Assembly: GCA_023362775.1 (NCBI GenBank)
Contig: JALMGJ010000005.1
Location: forward strand, 83,493,921-83,557,920
Source of the DNA: Charina bottae
Taxonomy: Eukaryota > Chordata > Lepidosauria > Squamata > Charinaidae
DNA: 64,000 nt
Direction of reading: 5' to 3'
Part shown: piece after piece, positions 1-9,683 of the stretch
How positions within the stretch are numbered: position 1 is the stretch's first letter
Layout of the letters: each line of letters opens with the position of its first letter
The notes under the pieces: model-generated
Databases searched by the model: none
What the model was told of the DNA's origin: nothing
Seen by the model: the letters and a program-made list of their open reading frames with translations, nothing else
Position numbers and translations under genes: made by a program

Positions 1-1215
1 CGCCCACACTCCTTACAATTTTTGTCCCTTTTCATCCTCTGGCCGCTGTTTCCCTGCTCCCTTCCGTGAGCCCAGCCGGTATATGGGTTGGAGAGCCGCA
101 CTGTGCAACAGAAGGGGACTCGCAAGCCCAGCCAGAGCCAAGCCGACTCTCCCTCTCCCCTCAGCCAGGAGTGGTGCAGTGTTGTGAGGCTCAGCAGGGG
201 GGGGGGGAGGGTGAGGAACCAGGTAGCGCCAACTGGGGCGTCCTCTGCTGCACTCCTCCTCTGCCCTAGGAGCCGGCAGGGCGTCTGTCAGCTGCTCTTT
301 TTATTTGAAAAAGAGAAAGACCACTAGCACTCGTTTGCCCTGTATGTAAGAATAGGAGAATTGTTATTACTGAATTCCATGCTGACAAATTTAAGGTAAG
401 GCAGAATTTTTCAAATGGTTTGGAAAGCTGCTGCATTTTGAATCTTAAAAGCCATTTAAATTTCACTTAAATCAAATATTGTGTTAAATCAGTCTGTTTC
501 TTAGAAGATATTATATAACACCCTTTGTGAAGGATGAGGTCTAATTTGCTTCAGCAGATTCCACAGTAGAGAGATTTAGTGGCTGACAGGCCTTGGGAGA
601 GCGCAGCGAGGCTGCATTACACAATACATTTTAACCTGGTTTCTGAATTAGCCTATTTTCATAAAGTAAAATAGATTCTTTACTTCAGGTATAGCCCAAG
701 GTAATATAAAACTGTAAAATGTACAACCAGTAACTACGTCAATTTAGGCTATAAAATGTAAAAAATAACTATTTTGTCACACAATATTACTATTTTCTGG
801 GTTCTCATAATTCATGGACTCAAAGTAACCAAACAAGCTATCTTTGTAGAACAGACTAAGCCATGCAATAGCCAGCCAGAGTTAACCCTAACCAAGCTTC
901 ACCCATTGTACAAATGTTAACCATACTGTGACTTCACTTCGTGTGAGATAGGGGGGCATATAAATTTTAGCTTAAGGAAGTGTGTCTCTTCCCATTTTAT
1001 ATGTTGAGATAAAAGTAGAAGTGTATATTCTAACTTGTTCTCACTTTACAGTGTTCTGACCAGTATGGTCATGTGATTTAAAATGAAGATTTTTTTTAGC
1101 TAAAAACAGGATCATGTTTCACAGCATGCAACAGGAAAATGCTTATATTTTATGAGCTTCATAAATTTCAAGAACCTACTTAAAATTATAAATATTTCTA
1201 CTCTGAACCATTAAC
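1..1215. other. Upstream/intronic sequence, no gene recognised
   Basis: The first ~330 bases are noticeably richer in G+C and CpG than the AT-rich sequence that follows. They could be the edge of a promoter-type region or another old repeat. No open frame with convincing composition or splice signals was found. The non-coding first exon of ANXA7 could lie here or left of the window, but nothing identifies it. From 330 to 1215 I see only AT-rich unique-looking sequence. Confidence 0.3.
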
Positions 1216-1223
1216 TACTAATG

Positions 1224-1494
1224 CAGAGCTTTCCAAACTGTGTGTCGCGACACAAAAGTGTGTCGCCACACACAGTCTGGTGTGTCGCCACACAACCCGG
1301 AAGCGCTGATCATCATCATCATCATCAGCGCTTCTGGGTTTTCCCGTGGCGACACACCAAGTGCAGCACGCAAAACCTGAAAGCAGCAGCAGCGCTTCCG
1401 GGGTTTTGCACGCTGCCGCACTTCCGGGTTTTCCCGCGGCGACACACCAACGCCGGTTGGTGTGTCGCCGTGGGAAAAACTTTGGAAAGCCCTG
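1224..1494 (+). mobile_element. hAT-type MITE, GC-rich family, copy 1
   Basis: The element begins CAGAGCTTTCCAAACT and ends with the inverted counterpart ACTTTGGAAAGCCCTG. It is flanked by an exact 8-bp duplication TACTAATG (1216-1223 and 1495-1502), which is the hAT hallmark. The 271-bp interior has no transposase. It is very CpG-rich, with repeated GTGTGTCGCCACAC motifs and small palindromes around AGCGCTTCCGGGTT, plus a short ATC run. Related copies lie at 3872, 15481, 39843 and 46147. Confidence 0.9.
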
Positions 1495-1502
1495 TACTAA
1501 TG

Positions 1503-2200
1503 TTAAAGCTTTTTATAAATAAGCACGTATCTTAGTGTAATAAGTAGGCAGTTCCTTGCCATATTTTTTTCTTTTTAAATGAAAAGTATCAAGTTTTGCC
1601 ATATCTCAAAAATGGAGTATTAACTTGTTCAAAAGTGAAAAAAAAGTCTTCCCTACTTTAATTTTTTGTTATCACCGTTAGCAAAAAAATTATCAACTGT
1701 TTAGATTTTATTTTCTTATTGTTGATATTCTCAACAAAGTTAATTGTAGGTCTTCTTTGATTTCTTGATTTTAACCATATCTATAGATATTAAACCCTAG
1801 AATTAGATTCACGACCATTTATAGTATTTCTATAAATACTAAGCCCTTTGATTAGATCCACTACAAATGAAAATAGTGCCTTTTAATTGTACTTATTCCA
1901 CCAGAGCATAGATTTATTATTAGTTATATATGCCAGTTTTACTGGAGTGAAATCTTCTAGAAATTTGTTGGGGTTTGTATAATACCCAGAATTTACAGCT
2001 AGATTAATTAGACAGGTGAGAGGCATTAAGTTCTGCAAGTCATTCTATCAGCAGCCATTGTTGAAGAATGATGAAAGAAGTGACTCATACCACAGCTGAT
2101 ATAGTTTAAACTGGGTGTGGTAGATAATGAATTTGACCGATAATGTGATCGTCAATTTAAGTATATAAGCAGAGGAGCTCTGGTGTTCATTCTTCTTCTC
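1503..2200. other. AT-rich intergenic/intronic sequence
   Basis: Unique-looking AT-rich sequence between the hAT MITE and the SINE array. No splice-bounded coding segment, RNA gene or clear repeat was recognised. Confidence 0.4.
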
Positions 2201-2206
2201 GTTACT

Positions 2207-2660
2207 CTTGGGCCAGTAGCTCTCTCTCAGCCCTAGGAAGTAGCCAATGGCAAACCAAGAGACTGAGAGTTCTAGTCCCGTCTTAGGCATGAAAGCTGGC
2301 TGAGTGACCTTGGGCCAGTCCCTGTGTCTCAGCCCTAGGAAGGAGCCAATGGCAAACCAGGAGCCTGAGAGTTCTAGTCCCGCCTTAGGCATGAAAGCTG
2401 GCTGGGTGACCTTGGGCCAGTCCCTGTGTCTCAGCCCTAGGAAGGAGCCAATGGCAAACCAGGAGCCTGAGAGTTCTAGTTCTGCCTGAGGCATGAAAGC
2501 TGGCTGGGTGACCTTGGGCCAGTCACACACACTCAGCCCAACTCACCTCACAAGGTGGTTATTGTGGGGAAAATAGGAGGAGGAAGGAGTATTAGGTATG
2601 TTCGCTGCCTTGAGTTATTTATAAAAATAATAAAGGCGGGATAGAAAATAAAAAAAAATA
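2207..2660 (+). repeat. tRNA-derived SINE with internal ~102-bp tandem repeats
   Basis: Three near-identical units start at about 2208, 2309 and 2411, with a fourth partial at 2512. Each contains CTTGGGCCAGTC, the CCAATGGCAAACC segment and GTTCTAGTCCCGCC, which resembles a Pol III B box. The sequence ends in the usual SINE tail: TCACAAGGTGGTTATTGTGGGG-type sequence, then an A/T-rich stretch. A minus-strand copy at 37880-38222 has the same kind of internal expansion. Confidence 0.75.
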
Positions 2661-3214
2661 AAAAAAATAAAAAAGTAATAATATAAAGTTTGGATGTTAA
2701 CCCTTTTGTTGACCTGATGACATCCGGAATTTTTCAAATTTAGTAAGCTGCCTTGGATAGCTTGGATATTATGTAGGGTGGGAAAAAAGAAATACATTTG
2801 TAGCAAATTGAAACAGCTAAGATTGGTGCCTGAAAATGTTTTTTCCCCTCTCTGGGAAATAAGATACACTTATAGTATGTACATCTCATACTACCTCAGT
2901 TGTCCTTTGTTGATTCATTCCCTTCCAGTAATTCCTCACAATGAGGATGGTTTACAACTAATATACGTGGTGAAATGGAGGGAGAAAAGTGAGGTTGCTC
3001 CTTTTCCAGATTTCCATTGTTGACTTAAAATGGATTAGAAGTAGAATTGATAATTTCTTTAGTAAAATCAGTACCGAAGGACAGACTTTTAATCTTCTTT
3101 TAAAATTCCATGGCAAACCTTGACTTGGGTTCCTGCCATTTTTACAATATTTCTCAGCTATTTGGCTTTGCAATGCATCTTAAGGTTGGGAATACCCAAT
3201 CCACTGTCTTGATT

Positions 3215-3256
<42 letters not shown>

Positions 3257-3863
3257 GCAGCTTTACTTGGAACAGCTTACATCCTGCAACAATACCTTTA
3301 ATATTATTAAACAACAACTTCTGCCTATCCCAGGTCCTTGGGAAGGACTTAATAGGTGGACAAAATGCCAAATCCAGTCCAAACATCTGGCTGACTGCGA
3401 CCAACCATAATAATACTTTATTACATTTGTATGTTGCCTGACTCCCAGCGACTCTGGGTAGTTTACAATTGTAATTATTTATTACTATGCATGAAAGCCT
3501 TGGCTTGTTATTTTCATGTATTAAGGTATATTTCCATCTTTGAATAGTTAATGAAAATAGACTATTTGGAAGAAGCTGAAATAGGTATAATAACATTGGT
3601 AATAAAAACATATCTTCATGTTCCTGCCATAAAAATGGAAGTTTATCCCAGCTTCTGGTTATCTTTTGCAACTGGGACATAATTCATAATTTGCCCTGTA
3701 ATTTATCCTAGTTAGTTTGGTGAGAAATTTAATTCCCAAATAGGTAATTTTTGATGTTTCAAGTACAGCAGTCATAAAGATAATCTTCTCTTTAGCTTGG
3801 GGATAAGCAGTGTCCATGGGTCGGGGCAAAGGGGGTCAGGTTGATGTCAGCATTAGTATCATG
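2661..3863. other. AT-rich sequence with an (AAT)n run and an L2 3' scrap
   Basis: Contains an (AAT)n microsatellite at 3217-3255. Around 3420-3490 there is a minus-strand fragment resembling the L2 3' end (…GACTCTGGGTAGTTTACAA). The rest shows no recognisable gene. Confidence 0.5.
3217..3255. repeat. (AAT)n microsatellite
   Basis: Uninterrupted run of about 13 AAT units read directly from the sequence. Confidence 0.95.
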
Positions 3864-3871
3864 ACATAGGG

Positions 3872-4205
3872 CAGAGCTTTCCAAACTTTTCATGTTGGTG
3901 ACACACTTTTTAGACATGCATCATTTTGCAACACACTCTTACAGCAGGGCATCATTTCGTGACACACTCTTACAACAGGGCACAAGGCAGGCACTAGGAC
4001 CTGTGCGGAGGCAGCAAGGCACAAGGCAGGCACTAGGACCTGCATGGAATCCTGGCAGGGCAGGTTTGGAGGCAGCAAGGTACAAGGCAGGTACAAGGAC
4101 CTGCGTGGAATCCTGGCAGGGCTCGGAGGCAGCAGCAGCTGCGACACACCCAGACACTGCAGCCGACACACTAACGTGTTGCGACACACAGTTTGGAAAG
4201 CTCTG
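3872..4205 (+). mobile_element. hAT-type MITE, GC-rich family, copy 2 (divergent interior)
   Basis: Termini CAGAGCTTTCCAAACT and AGTTTGGAAAGCTCTG form the terminal inverted repeat, flanked by the exact 8-bp duplication ACATAGGG (3864-3871, 4206-4213). The interior differs from copy 1. It has three to four imperfect ~55-bp units containing CAAGGCAGGCACTAGGACCTG and GGAATCCTGGCAGGG, between short GACACAC motifs shared with the family. No coding capacity. Confidence 0.88.
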
Positions 4206-4352
4206 ACATAGGGCCTACCCCATTCTGTGTGTGTCACGATGTTGCATACGTGCTCCAAAGAGTGAAGCTCTTCACTATCACAATTCCTGCAGATTGTGCT
4301 TGTTTGGGACCCATATTAAAATATTTTGAATAATGGATTGATAAATCTGACA

Positions 4353-4530
4353 GCCAGTTTGGTGTAGTAGTTAAGGTGCTGGGCTAATAAGCAAGAAAAT
4401 GTGAGTTCTAGTTTTCCCTTAAGCATGAAAACCAGCGGGTGACTTTGGGCCAGGTAATCTTTCTGAGCCCAATCCACTTCACTGGGAAAATAGACATTAC
4501 ATATGAACTGTATAAAATAAAGGAAGGAAA
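4353..4530 (+). repeat. tRNA-derived SINE
   Basis: Starts GCCAGTTTGGTGTAGTAGTT with an A-box-like GTAGTTAAGGTGC, followed by GTGAGTTCTAG (B-box-like), TGACTTTGGGCCAG and an A-rich tail near ATAAAATAAAGG. Same family as 21517-21600 and the arrays at 2207 and 37880. Degenerate, so not a functional tRNA gene. Confidence 0.7.
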
Positions 4531-4673
4531 TTTTTCTTGAATTTTAGGTATTCTTTGCAGAATTTGGCCCACACTTTTTAACAAAGTAAACGTTTGACAC
4601 TGCCAGATTGGAGAAGGCTACTTTAGAATTTAAATGTTTCACAGAAACTTGTGGTTTTGCCCCAATGACAAAA

Positions 4674-4779
4674 TTCCTTCCTTCCTTCCTTCCTTCCTTC
4701 CTTCCTTCCTTCCTTCCTTCCTTCCTCCCTCCCTCCCTCCCTCCCTCCCTCCCTCCCTCCTTCCTTCCTTCCTTCCTTC
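4674..4779. repeat. (TTCC)n/(TCCC)n microsatellite
   Basis: About 106 bases of CTTC repeats with a CTCC-repeat block in the middle. Long open frames across it on both strands (Phe/Leu/Pro and Lys/Glu/Gly repeats) are artefacts of the simple repeat. Confidence 0.95.
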
Positions 4780-5191
4780 CCATACAGAATATTCTTTCTT
4801 TGGCATCTCCAATTAAATAATTTTGGGTAGAAGTCTGAGGAGAAAATTCTGTCTTGAAGTGATGTATAGTGACCTCAGAATTATTTACAGAAACATCCAT
4901 GTCTAATTTATCTTTTGAATTATTAAAGATTTTTTTCACCTTGCACTGAAAATCCATATAAGGTTTGATAACCCTCAGGGTTTCTTTGGAAATAAGCTAA
5001 ATGATATAAATGGGATTTACTTACAAGCAGACGCATTTGGGTTCAGGATCATTTGCATTCCTAAGAAGTATAGCATTAACTTGAAGAAATGAAATTAAAA
5101 TTTAAAAAAATATTATTAACAAATTTTATTATATATAACACATATAATATACATACATACATACATACAAGAGTGATGTGAATAAAAGGAG
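4780..5191. other. AT-rich intronic sequence
   Basis: No gene or clear repeat recognised, apart from a short CATA run near 5150-5168. Confidence 0.4.
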
Positions 5192-5622
5192 TTATTTATT
5201 TATTTATTTGTCACATTTCTTTACCACCCCAACTCGTACTATGATGACTCTGGGCGGTTTACAAACATCTAAAAATAGAAGAATAAAATGTCATTAAAAC
5301 AATACAGTATCAATATAAATATAAAAGTATAAAATATATAATATAAAATTCAGATGGCGAATAATGATGTTATCAATGGCCCCATCAAGGAGCCAGCCAC
5401 CCCCATGATCAGCTATCCCCCCTCCCGCCCCAGGCAAGGTGGCATAACCAGGTTTTAACCCCCTTCCGGAAGGCCGGGAGAGTGGGGGCCTGCCTTACCT
5501 CCGGGGGTAACTTGTTCCAAAGGGTGGGTGCCACGGCAGAGAAGGCCCTCCTCTTGGACCCTGCCAATCGACGCTCTCTCATGGGCAGGGTCCGTAACAT
5601 GCCCTCTCTGCCTGTAATATGC
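5192..5622 (-). mobile_element. L2/CR1-type LINE 3' end fragment
   Basis: The minus strand encodes the conserved C-terminal piece of the LINE ORF2 (frames around AFSAVAPTLWNKLPPEVRQ), then a 3' UTR and a (AAATA)n tail, seen on the plus strand as TTATTTATTTATTT at 5192. It is a severely 5'-truncated insertion whose inner end lies about 95 bp upstream of ANXA7 coding exon 2. Confidence 0.85.
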
Positions 5623-5717
5623 CTCTTTTCTCCATTCTGTGAGTTCATTTGTGCTCTGATGCTTGAAATGAATATTCTACAGAAGCTCTCAAGTGCTTTT
5701 TTTTTCTTACCTTACAG

Positions 5718-5772
5718 AATGTCATACCCAGGATATCCTCCTTCAGGCTACCCAGCTTTTCCCGGTTATCCT
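5718..5772 (+). CDS. ANXA7: Annexin A7, first coding exon (residues 1-18)
   Basis: Annexin A7 is a Ca2+-dependent phospholipid-binding, membrane-fusion and exocytosis-associated protein; it is cytosolic and moves to membranes. This exon carries the initiator ATG at 5719, directly after a pyrimidine-rich acceptor ending TTACAG. It encodes MSYPGYPPSGYPAFPGYP, the characteristic start of ANXA7. Joining to the next exon at 12597 in the way the family predicts (…GYP then PTGQES) needs the donor GCAAGT at 5773, so this would be a GC-AG intron. A canonical GT at 5777, used with a different acceptor (CAG at 12601-12603, exon from 12604), also keeps the frame. The preceding non-coding exon was not found. 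All twelve coding exons sum to 1380 bases (459 aa plus stop). Confidence 0.93.
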
Positions 5773-5776
5773 GCAA

Positions 5777-6054
5777 GTATTGATTTGTTTATTATATGCT
5801 GGGGGTGGGTACCAACTGTAAGGTTCGGATAAGACGGCAATTTAGCCATTTATGAAATAGACTATTTAACTTGGGTGAACTAATGGCAACACAATTTGGT
5901 CTGAATCTACCTTGAGATTTGGCAAACTAAAGCTTCATATGTTCTATTTATGAAGAAAACTATAAATAGCAGTGATTTTCTGTTAATTTCTTAGCAAAAT
6001 TTGGTGGAATGTGGAAGCACATTAGACTTTAGTGAATAAATGAAGCCTGTTAAA
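5777..6054. other. Start of ANXA7 intron 2
   Basis: AT-rich sequence with no recognised feature other than the splice donor region. Confidence 0.4.
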
Positions 6055-6538
6055 TTCCAGTGGCGCTCTGCCAAGAAAAGCTGCGGTCACGAGGCGAAAA
6101 AGCCTCGGATCACTGCAAAAAGTGACGGTGGGGGGGCACGCCTCCTCCCCGCCGCACAGTTGATTGGCGTGGATATTTTCCACCCTGGGGCGCCCCCCCC
6201 CCACCGTCACTTTTTGCGGTGATCCGAGGCTTTTTTGCCACGCGACTGCAGCTTTTCTTGGCAGAGGCAGGGCAGGGCAGCTGTGGGGCAGGACAGGGCA
6301 GGGCAGAGCGGAAGCCAATCGCGTGTGCTGGGGGGTGGGGTTTCCACCCGGGAGCCAATTGCATGGGCTGGGGGGCGGGGTTTCCACCCGGGAGCCAATT
6401 GCATGGGCTGGGGGGCGGGGTTTCCACCTGGGAGCCAATCGTGTGGGCCGGGGGGCAGGGAGCCCTGTTATTCCTGTGTTGCGGAATGATGCATGTCTAA
6501 AAGGTGTGTCACCTGCATGAAAAGTTTGGAAAGCTCTG
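6055..6538 (+). mobile_element. GC-rich hAT-like element with internal palindrome and CCAAT/GC-box minisatellite
   Basis: The right terminus AGTTTGGAAAGCTCTG matches the hAT MITE family in this window, and CTCTAAGG follows it. I could not find a matching left TIR or duplication, so the left boundary is approximate. Inside are a near-perfect inverted repeat (6066-6136 against 6194-6266) and four ~40-bp tandem units at 6312-6455. Each unit has GGAGCCAAT (inverted CCAAT box) followed by GGGGCGGGG-like boxes. No transposase. Confidence 0.6.
6312..6455 (+). repeat. 40-bp minisatellite with CCAAT and GC boxes
   Basis: Four units, starting at about 6312, 6351, 6391 and 6431, share GGAGCCAATTGCATGGGCTG followed by GGGGCGGGGTTTCCACC. 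The same two motifs, on the opposite strand, form a similar ~39-bp array at 34246-34395. Confidence 0.85.
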
Positions 6539-6606
6539 CTCTAAGGAATTTAATCCATAGCCCTCATGTTTGATCTATTGATTTTAACTTTATTATTTTT
6601 ATTTTT

Positions 6607-6638
6607 ATATCTATCTATCATCTATCTATCTATCAATC

Positions 6639-6677
<39 letters not shown>

Positions 6678-6686
6678 GTCTGTCTG

Positions 6687-6725
<39 letters not shown>

Positions 6726-6726
6726 C
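6607..6726. repeat. (CTAT)n microsatellite
   Basis: About 120 bases of CTAT repeats with a short CTGT interruption. Immediately to the right (6727-6790) is a minus-strand L2 3'-end scrap (GAGCGACTCTGGGTGGTTC). Confidence 0.95.
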
Positions 6727-6911
6727 AAATTTATTCCCCACCCATCTTAGAGAGCGACTCTGGGTGGTTCTTGAACCATCTTTACTAGATGGAGAAGCAC
6801 TATAGAAAATACATTGGAGATATTTCCTTCTGTTCCCAGCCTTTTTGCAAAACAGATAAAACAGATAATCCATGAAAGAGCAAAAACAGGCAAAAGCATT
6901 AACTGATGACT

Positions 6912-7248
6912 AAGGAATAAGGCTCAGCGGGTAAGACGCCAGGCTTGCCGATTGGAAGATTGCAAGTTCGGAGGTTCGAATCCCTAGTCCCGCGTGACGG
7001 AGTGAGCTCCCGCACTAGCTCCAGCTCTTGCCAACCTAGCAATTCGAAAGCATGCAAATGCAAGTAGATGAATAGGTACCACTTCGGTGGGTAGGTAACA
7101 GCGTTCCGCATGCGTCATGCCGGCCACATGACCGCGGAAGCATCTTCGGACAACGCTGGCTCTTCAGCTAACAAACGGAGATGAGCACCGGCCCCTAGAG
7201 TCGGACACGACTGCACAAATGTGCGGGGGGAACCTTTACCTTTACCTT
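6912..7248 (+). mobile_element. Sauria-type SINE (tRNA head, BovB-like tail)
   Basis: The tRNA-like head includes GGCTCAGCGGGTAAGACGCC (A-box region) and GGTTCGAATCCC (B box). The body has GGCCACATGACCGCGGAAGC and the 3' part GAGTCGGACACGACTGCAC, ending in ACCTTT repeats. The CGGACACGACTG tail is of the BovB 3' type, implying mobilisation by BovB. Flanks TAAGGAATA and TAAGGTATA look like a diverged target duplication. Confidence 0.8.
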
Positions 7249-7494
7249 AAGGTATAATTATACCCTCAGGATGTTCCATGAAATTGCCATAATGAACAAT
7301 GGATACTGCACTTGTGAAGGATTGTCCAAAAGCATCTTTGTCATTGTAGGGCAACCAACCCCAACGTGGATGCTTCCCAGGCATGTAGACATTAAGTACC
7401 AGAATTTTCAGTAATTACCATGCTGGCTGTAACATTTGTAGTTGTAGAACCCTCTGCTACTTCATTAAATGAGTAATGAAATGAGTAAAAATAT
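7249..7494. other. Intron 2 spacer
   Basis: AT-rich sequence without recognised features, between the Sauria SINE and the L2-like LINE. Confidence 0.4.
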
Positions 7495-9683
7495 GGACCC
7501 GATGAGGTTTCAGAGGGAGCTGGGGGTTATACCCGAGGACCTGCTGCACGGTGCAGTGGAGGGCCTGGCCGCAGCCTGGAATAGGGAAGCGGCTGGGGCC
7601 TTGGACAGGATTGCGCCTGTGTGATCTCTCTTACCCCACTCAACCCGTACTCCCCATGGTTTATGGAGGAGTTGAGTGTTTTGAAGAGGGTTAAGAGATG
7701 TCGGGGGCACCGCTGGAGAAAAACGAAGACTGAATCTGACTGAACACAATATAGAGCTGCTATTAAAGCCCACCTTATGGCGGTAAGAGTGGCAAAACAG
7801 CAACATTTCTCTGCTCTTATTGCATCCGGAGAATGCAGCCCGACGGCCCTGTTTAAGATTACTCGATCTCTTTTGGGTCAGGTAAATTCAGTGACCCACT
7901 TACAGGGCCGTTCGGAGGAGTTTTCTGAGCATCTGCAGGATAAAATCGCTCAGATTCATTCCAAGTTGGACTCTCAGCGTGAGGCACAGTCTGAGGAGAT
8001 GCTGAGGGAGGTACTTGCCCTGTTATCTGGGAACAGTTTGACCCTGTTGGACCTGAGGAAGTGGACAGGATCCTCCGGACTGTAAATGCCACCACATGCC
8101 ATCTAGACCCGTGCCCTTCCTGAATGGTAAAGTCAGCCCGGGAGGTGACTTGTGGTTGGGTCCAGGCGATGGTTAATAAATCCTTGAGGGAGGGGGTGTT
8201 TCTGGCTGCCTTTAAGGAGGCGCTGGTACACCCCCTCCTCAAGAAACCATCCCTGGACCCTACTGTGTGGGACAATTTTCGTCCTGTCTCCCACCTTCCC
8301 TTTTTGGGAAAGGTGGTTGAGAAAGTGGTGGCATTGCAACTCCAGAGGATTCTGTAGGAATCAGATTAATTAGACCCCTTTCAGTCAGGTTTCAGGCCAG
8401 GATATGGGACAGAGACTGCATTGGTCGTGCTTATGGATGATCTCTGGCGAGAGCAGGATGGAGGGAGTGCATCCATCCTGGCTTTCTTGGACCTCTCAGC
8501 GGCTTTCAATACCATCGACCATGGTATCTTTTTGGGAGTTGGGGGTGGGTGGCATTGTTCTGCGCTGGTTCACCTCCTTACCCCAGGGCCGTTCCCAATC
8601 GGTGGTGATAGGGGAGGAGAGAGCTGACCCGCGACCCCTGACTTGTGGGGTGCCGCAGGGGTCGGTTCTCTCTCCTCTCCTATTCAACATCTACATGAAA
8701 CCTCTGGGTAAGATCATCCGTCACCACGGGAAGAGGTATCATCAATATGCTGATGATACTCAATTATATATCTCCATCCCGGCTGAAGTAAGTGATGCGG
8801 TCGCTGCCCTGTCTCAGTGCCTGGGGGTTGTGGGGGTCTGGATGGGGAACAAAAGGCTTCAGCTGAACCCTGGTAAGACCGAGTGGCTGTGGATTGATGG
8901 CCCCTCTGTATCCAGGAAGATGTCATCTTTGGTTCTGGATGGGGTGGCCCTGCCCCATTCAGAGCCAGTGCGGAACCTGGGGGTCCTCCTGGACTCATGA
9001 CTCCTGCTCGAAGAGCAGGTGGCAGTCGTGGTCAGGAGGGCCTTTGTGCAGCTTCAGGTTGTGCACCAGCTATGCCCATTCCTGGATCGAGAGGCCCTCC
9101 GAACAGTCGCTCATGCCCTTGTCATCTCCCACGTAGACTATCGCAATGCGCTCTACATGGGTCTACCCTTGAAGAGTGTCCGGAAGCTTCAGCTGGTCCA
9201 GAACGTGGCTGCACGGGCAGTTACTGGTGCCTTAAGATCGGCACATGTGACACCACTGCTGTGCGAGCTGCATTGGGTACCGGTTTGCTTCCGGGTCCAA
9301 TTCAAGGTGTTGGTTATCACCTTTAAAGCCCTACATGTCATGGGGCCAGGTTGCCTGAGGGACCGTCTCATCCACATTACATTGACCCGTTCCACCCGGT
9401 CACGCAGAGAGGGCATGCTACAGACCCCATTGACAAGGCAATTTCATCTAGCGGGGTCCAGGAGGTGGGCCTTCTCTGCAGTGGCGCCCGACCTTTGGAA
9501 TATTCTGCCCCCAGAGGTGAGGTGGGCCCCCTCGCTCCCGGCCTTCCAGAAGAATCTGAAGACCTGGTTCTGCCTCCTTGCTTGGGATGGGAAGAGTAGT
9601 ATCCTCCCTACTATATGACATCATATTCCCACTTGGATTTTATATTTATATTTATTTAGTTGTATTTATTCACTGTGCATAAC
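7495..9683 (+). mobile_element. L2/CR1-type LINE, degenerate ORF2 (left part, interrupted by BovB)
   Basis: Translated pieces in several frames cover much of a non-LTR retrotransposon ORF2: a post-endonuclease segment (7740-8085), RT fingers with NFRPVSHLPFLGKVVEKV (8262-8340), a LDLSAAFNTIDH-type motif (8490-8522), GVPQGSVLSPLLFNIYM (8640-8695), the YADDTQLY catalytic box (8745-8770), and the conserved C-terminal region (9019-9618, AFSAVAPDLWNILPPEVRW). Stops and frameshifts between pieces show it is dead. The N-terminal endonuclease is missing (5' truncation). Its 3' UTR is split by the BovB and resumes at about 12412. Confidence 0.85.

Noticed and set aside
1..327. Two overlapping 67-79-codon frames at the left edge
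   Set aside because: Ser/Pro/Gln composition from GC-rich sequence, no splice or start context. Treated as an unassigned GC-rich patch.
4544..4957. 137-codon minus-strand frame rich in Lys/Glu/Gly
   Set aside because: It is created by the (TTCC)n/(TCCC)n microsatellite.
6607..6726. Regularly spaced short repeats that could suggest a CRISPR-like array
   Set aside because: Plain (CTAT)n microsatellite in a vertebrate genome, without spacers. The other tandem arrays (2207, 34246) also lack spacer structure.
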